Below are positions 13,900-16,162 of a DNA stretch of 16,162 nucleotides, in pieces. Source of the DNA: an uncultured Clostridia bacterium (GTDB taxonomy: Bacteria; Bacillota; Clostridia; Christensenellales; Aristaeellaceae). Both the position numbers and the translations under genes were made by a program. Below the pieces are notes generated by a model, which was not told the origin of the DNA, did not search any database, and worked only from the letters and a program-made list of their open reading frames with translations. The stretch covers positions 1 through 16,162 of the forward strand of contig CAJFUU010000033.1 of the NCBI GenBank assembly GCA_904420265.1, read 5' to 3'. The first letter of the stretch is position 1, and every line of letters starts with the position of its first letter.

Positions 13900-14796
13900 A
13901 TGGAGATACGCGCCTATGAACGCGGCGACCTGGAGGCGCTGCTCAGCCTGTTTTACGATACCGTGCACGGCGTCAACCTGGGCGACTATACCGCCGAACA
14001 GGTGAACGCCTGGGCGGACGGTCAGCCTGACCGCGCGGCCTGGGCGCGCTCGCTGGAAGAACACTTCGCGTTGGTGGCGCTGCTGGACGGCGAAATTGTG
14101 GGGTTTGGCGACATTGACGAAACGGGCTATCTGGACCGTCTCTACGTACACAGGGATTTCCAGGGCCAGGGCATAGCCACGGCCCTGTGCGACCGGCTTG
14201 AAGCGCACGCCGGCGGCGGCGCCGTTCGCGTGCACGCCTCCATCACGGCGCTGTCTTTCTTTCTGCAGCGCGGCTACAGGCTTTTGCGCGCGCAACGCGT
14301 TGTGCGCAAAGGCGTTGCGCTGGTCAACTTCTCCATGGAAAAACCGCCCGCCTTCGCGGGGCATACTTATTTGTTCGAAAGCCTGAAGTGGACGGCAACC
14401 GGAATGTATTTCGATGCGGAAGGGCGCGCTTTTCCGCTGCGTGGAGAATCGGAAATCGTCCGCGATGGGCGCATCTGGCGGCTGAACGGCTTTCTGGATG
14501 TCTGCGCCGAAAACCCGCTGCGGTTTTGCAACGATTACCAGATCGCGGAGACGGACGCGCCGGACAGGTTTGCCTGGACAAGCGTCAATCCCGCGCTGGG
14601 CGCGCTTAAAGGCGCGTTTGAAATTGCCGGAAAAGCTATCTTTTCTCACTATGTTGCGGAAAATGGCCTGTATTCCGGGCAGGAAACGCTGTTGTTTCAG
14701 GATGCGCGCACGTATGAAAACGCCGGCATTGCCTTTTGCGGCGGCAGGCGTCTGTCCGCATGGACGGCGGTTTTGCGCGCCGTTGATGGCGCTTGA
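13900..14796 (+). CDS. GNAT N-acetyltransferase (YafP-like) fused to a lipocalin-like domain
   Basis: 298 residues. Residues 1-150 are a GNAT acetyltransferase resembling YafP: LFYDTVHGVNLGDY near the start, IVGFGDIDETGYLDRLYVH, and the acetyl-CoA motif RDFQGQGIATAL (85-96). Residues about 157-293 look like a separate beta-rich, lipocalin-like domain (SLKWTATGMYFDAEGRAFPL, RDGRIWRLNG, NPALGALKGAF, LYSGQETLLF, RRLSAWTAVLR). From memory, related domains also occur as stand-alone proteins. The GNAT substrate and the lipocalin ligand are unknown. The start at 13900 has GGGGAGG about 5 nt upstream and fits the promoter position. It is followed closely by the Nim-type gene, whose SD begins 2 nt after this stop. 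Confidence 0.82.
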   Translation: MEIRAYERGDLEALLSLFYDTVHGVNLGDYTAEQVNAWADGQPDRAAWARSLEEHFALVALLDGEIVGFGDIDETGYLDRLYVHRDFQGQGIATALCDRLEAHAGGGAVRVHASITALSFFLQRGYRLLRAQRVVRKGVALVNFSMEKPPAFAGHTYLFESLKWTATGMYFDAEGRAFPLRGESEIVRDGRIWRLNGFLDVCAENPLRFCNDYQIAETDAPDRFAWTSVNPALGALKGAFEIAGKAIFSHYVAENGLYSGQETLLFQDARTYENAGIAFCGGRRLSAWTAVLRAVDGA

Positions 14797-14813
14797 CAAA
14801 GGAGGCTGCCAAT

Positions 14814-15281
14814 ATGCGCAGAAAAGAGCGACAGGTAACGAACCCGGCGGAGATCCGCGCCGTTATTGATCGCTGCAAAGTGCTGCGCCTGGGCCTGAAC
14901 GCGGCCGGCGCGCCCTATATCGTGCCGATGAATTTCGGCTGGGAAATGACGGACGGCCTGCCCGTGTTTTACCTGCATTGCGCGAATGAAGGCCGCAAAA
15001 TCGACCTTTTGCGCGCCGATCCCCGCGTAGGTTTTGAAATGGACGGCGCGCACGGGCTCAGAGAGGGCCAGACGCCCTGCGCGTACAGCTATTTTTACGA
15101 AAGCGTCGTCGGCTCAGGCGAAATTACGTTTCTCAAAGACGCCGCGGAAAAGGCGCGCGCCCTCGAGCGCATTCTGCTGCATCAGGCGGGACGGAAAATA
15201 TCCGTAAGCCCGGAGCAGGGGGAGGCTGTAACCGTCTTGCGCCTCAGGCCGGACGCGCTTTCGTGCAAGCGCAATCCTTGA
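14814..15281 (+). CDS. Pyridoxamine 5'-phosphate oxidase-fold flavoprotein (Nim family)
   Basis: 155 residues of the Nim-type split-barrel flavoprotein family common in Clostridia. Typical segments are MRRKERQV, KVLRLGLNAAGAPYIVPMNFGWE, FYLHCANEGRKIDLLRADPRVGFEMD, CAYSYFYESVVGSGEITFL and a C-terminus near LSCKRNP. Family members bind flavin; some nim genes give 5-nitroimidazole resistance, but most homologues are uncharacterised and resistance should not be assumed. The ATG at 14814 is chosen because AAAGGAGG (14798-14805) is 8 nt away, whereas a TTG at 14793 has no site. It is probably cotranscribed with the GNAT gene. Only a 7-bp inverted repeat without a T-run follows, so no intrinsic terminator is evident. 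Confidence 0.92.
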   Translation: MRRKERQVTNPAEIRAVIDRCKVLRLGLNAAGAPYIVPMNFGWEMTDGLPVFYLHCANEGRKIDLLRADPRVGFEMDGAHGLREGQTPCAYSYFYESVVGSGEITFLKDAAEKARALERILLHQAGRKISVSPEQGEAVTVLRLRPDALSCKRNP

Positions 15282-15303
15282 GATGTTCAAGGAGAGGAAC
15301 ATC
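15282..15303. other. Inverted repeat directly after the Nim-type gene
   Basis: GATGTTC and GAACATC form a perfect 7-bp inverted repeat around an 8-nt centre, starting at the first base after the stop codon. No T-run follows on either strand, so it is not a canonical intrinsic terminator; it may still form a 3'-end hairpin. Confidence 0.4.
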
Positions 15304-15520
15304 CGGCGAAAGCTGCGCTTGAAGGCGCGGTCCGGCGAGGGTATGCGTGCGCCTGCGACCGTCCTGACGATGCCGCGAATTTCTGCGCGGAAAGCGCCGG
15401 CGGCGGCGACGAAAATATGTCCTGCTAAAGCGCCTTGATCCCGGCGGACGCGACGGCGGCTATGCCCTGAAGGCCGTGGAGCGCATTTATGCCGTCTGGG
15501 AAAACAACAAACACCTTTCC
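15304..15520. other. Stretch without a recognisable gene before the second repeat array
   Basis: No open frame here has a ribosome binding site, a family motif or a believable start. Short runs on the plus strand around 15430-15640 read like protein in two different frames (VERIYAVWENNKHL, then LEAEDGFVPEAMARRVL), which could be a decayed gene fragment, but I recognise no family. Confidence 0.4.
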
Positions 15521-16162
15521 TGCGCCGCCCTGTCGGCAGGCCGGTTTGAGCGTAGCGCTGGAGGCCGAAGACGGATTCGTGCCGGAGGCGATGGCGCGCC
15601 GCGTCCTGAAGAGGTCGACGGTTCCATAGAGCGAAACGACAGCAGCTATTTGACACGCAGGGACATTGTGTCCGCGCGGAAGAGGAAATCTTCGATATCC
15701 GCCAATTAAGCGACGACGCCGGTAACGGCGTTGCCCATATCCGCGCAGATGCCGCCTCGCGTGTGGACTGAGGTTTGAACGGAGAGCGCCGCCGGAAGGT
15801 TTTGCACAATCTGTAACGCGCGTCGCCCGCGCGGAAGAGAGAATCTTCGATATCCGCCGGTAAGCGGCGGCGTCGGTAACGGCGTTGCCCATATCCGCGC
15901 AGATGCCGCCTTGCGCGGACTGAGGTTCGGATGGAGAGCGCTACCGGAAGGTTTTGTGCCATCTTCAACGCGCATCGTCCGCGCGGAAGAGGGAATCTTC
16001 AATATCCGCCGGTAAGCGGCGGCGTCGGTAACGGCATTGCCCATATCCGCGCAGACGCCACCTTGCGCGGACCGAAGTTCGGATAGAGAGCGTTGCCGGA
16101 AGGTTCTGCACGATCTTCAACGCGCATCGTCCGCGCGGAAGAGGGAATCTTCAATATCCGCC
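15520..16162. repeat. Tandem repeat array, period 152-155 bp, running off the window end
   Basis: The marker CCGCGCGGAAGAG begins at 15672, 15827, 15979 and 16131, giving intervals of 155, 152 and 152. The units starting at 15827 and 15979 are nearly identical; the one at 15672 is more diverged. An older copy seems to precede it from about 15520 (GGTTCCATAGAGCG at about 15614 matches GTTCGGATAGAGAGCG of later units). Each later unit holds CCGCCGGTAAGCGGCGG, a 5-bp-stem hairpin, and a GGTAACGGC(G/A)TTGCC dyad. Because 152 and 155 are not multiples of three, the reading frame changes at each unit, so this is probably not coding. The array continues beyond the window. Confidence 0.85.

Noticed and set aside
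15114..16044. Minus-strand frames across the second array (15114-15968, 15425-15892, 15706-16044)
   Set aside because: They repeat the same translated pieces in shifting frames, overlap the Nim-type gene antisense in part, and lack ribosome binding sites.

Overview
The window looks like a chromosomal segment of a GC-rich Bacillota (Clostridia-type) bacterium. The reasons are strong AGGAGG-type ribosome binding sites, sigma-A-like promoters, a MurZ-type MurA, a YwlG-family protein, an endonuclease Q/UvrD fusion and a Nim-type flavoprotein. The exact lineage cannot be fixed from the sequence. A gut member of Christensenellales or Oscillospirales is a guess.

Layout: (1) 1-2010, minus strand: the first 670 codons of an endonuclease Q-like PHP nuclease fused to a UvrD/Rep helicase; the gene runs off the window. 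A terminator-like hairpin lies just before its start codon. (2) 2050-3445: about 1.4 kb without a convincing gene. Most of it is a degenerate tandem repeat array with a period of about 152-160 bp, reaching the murA stop codon. (3) 3446-4957, minus strand: an fmdB-like zinc-ribbon gene followed by murA, from a clear promoter at 5012-5040. (4) 5207-8976, plus strand: an alpha/beta-hydrolase-fold protein without its nucleophile, then a tight group of SpoU/TrmH RNA methyltransferase, YwlG/DUF436 protein and a degenerate heparinase II/III-like protein. (5) 9172-13799, plus strand: an AraC-type regulator and two overlapping exporter-fold ABC half-transporters of the YbtP/YbtQ-IrtA/IrtB type. A perfect 11-bp inverted repeat lies between promoter and start codon, and a strong terminator closes the unit. 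(6) 13900-15281, plus strand: a GNAT acetyltransferase fused to a lipocalin-like domain, then a Nim-type pyridoxamine-phosphate-oxidase-fold protein. (7) 15282-16162: no convincing gene; a second tandem array with a 152-155 bp period runs off the window end.

The most coherent functional unit is the AraC plus paired ABC transporter locus. It resembles siderophore/metal-chelate import systems, in which two exporter-fold half-transporters act as an importer under an AraC regulator and an iron-responsive repressor. The least explained feature is the pair of repeat arrays. They share period and some sequence, lie directly 3' of genes that lack visible intrinsic terminators, and appear not to encode protein.
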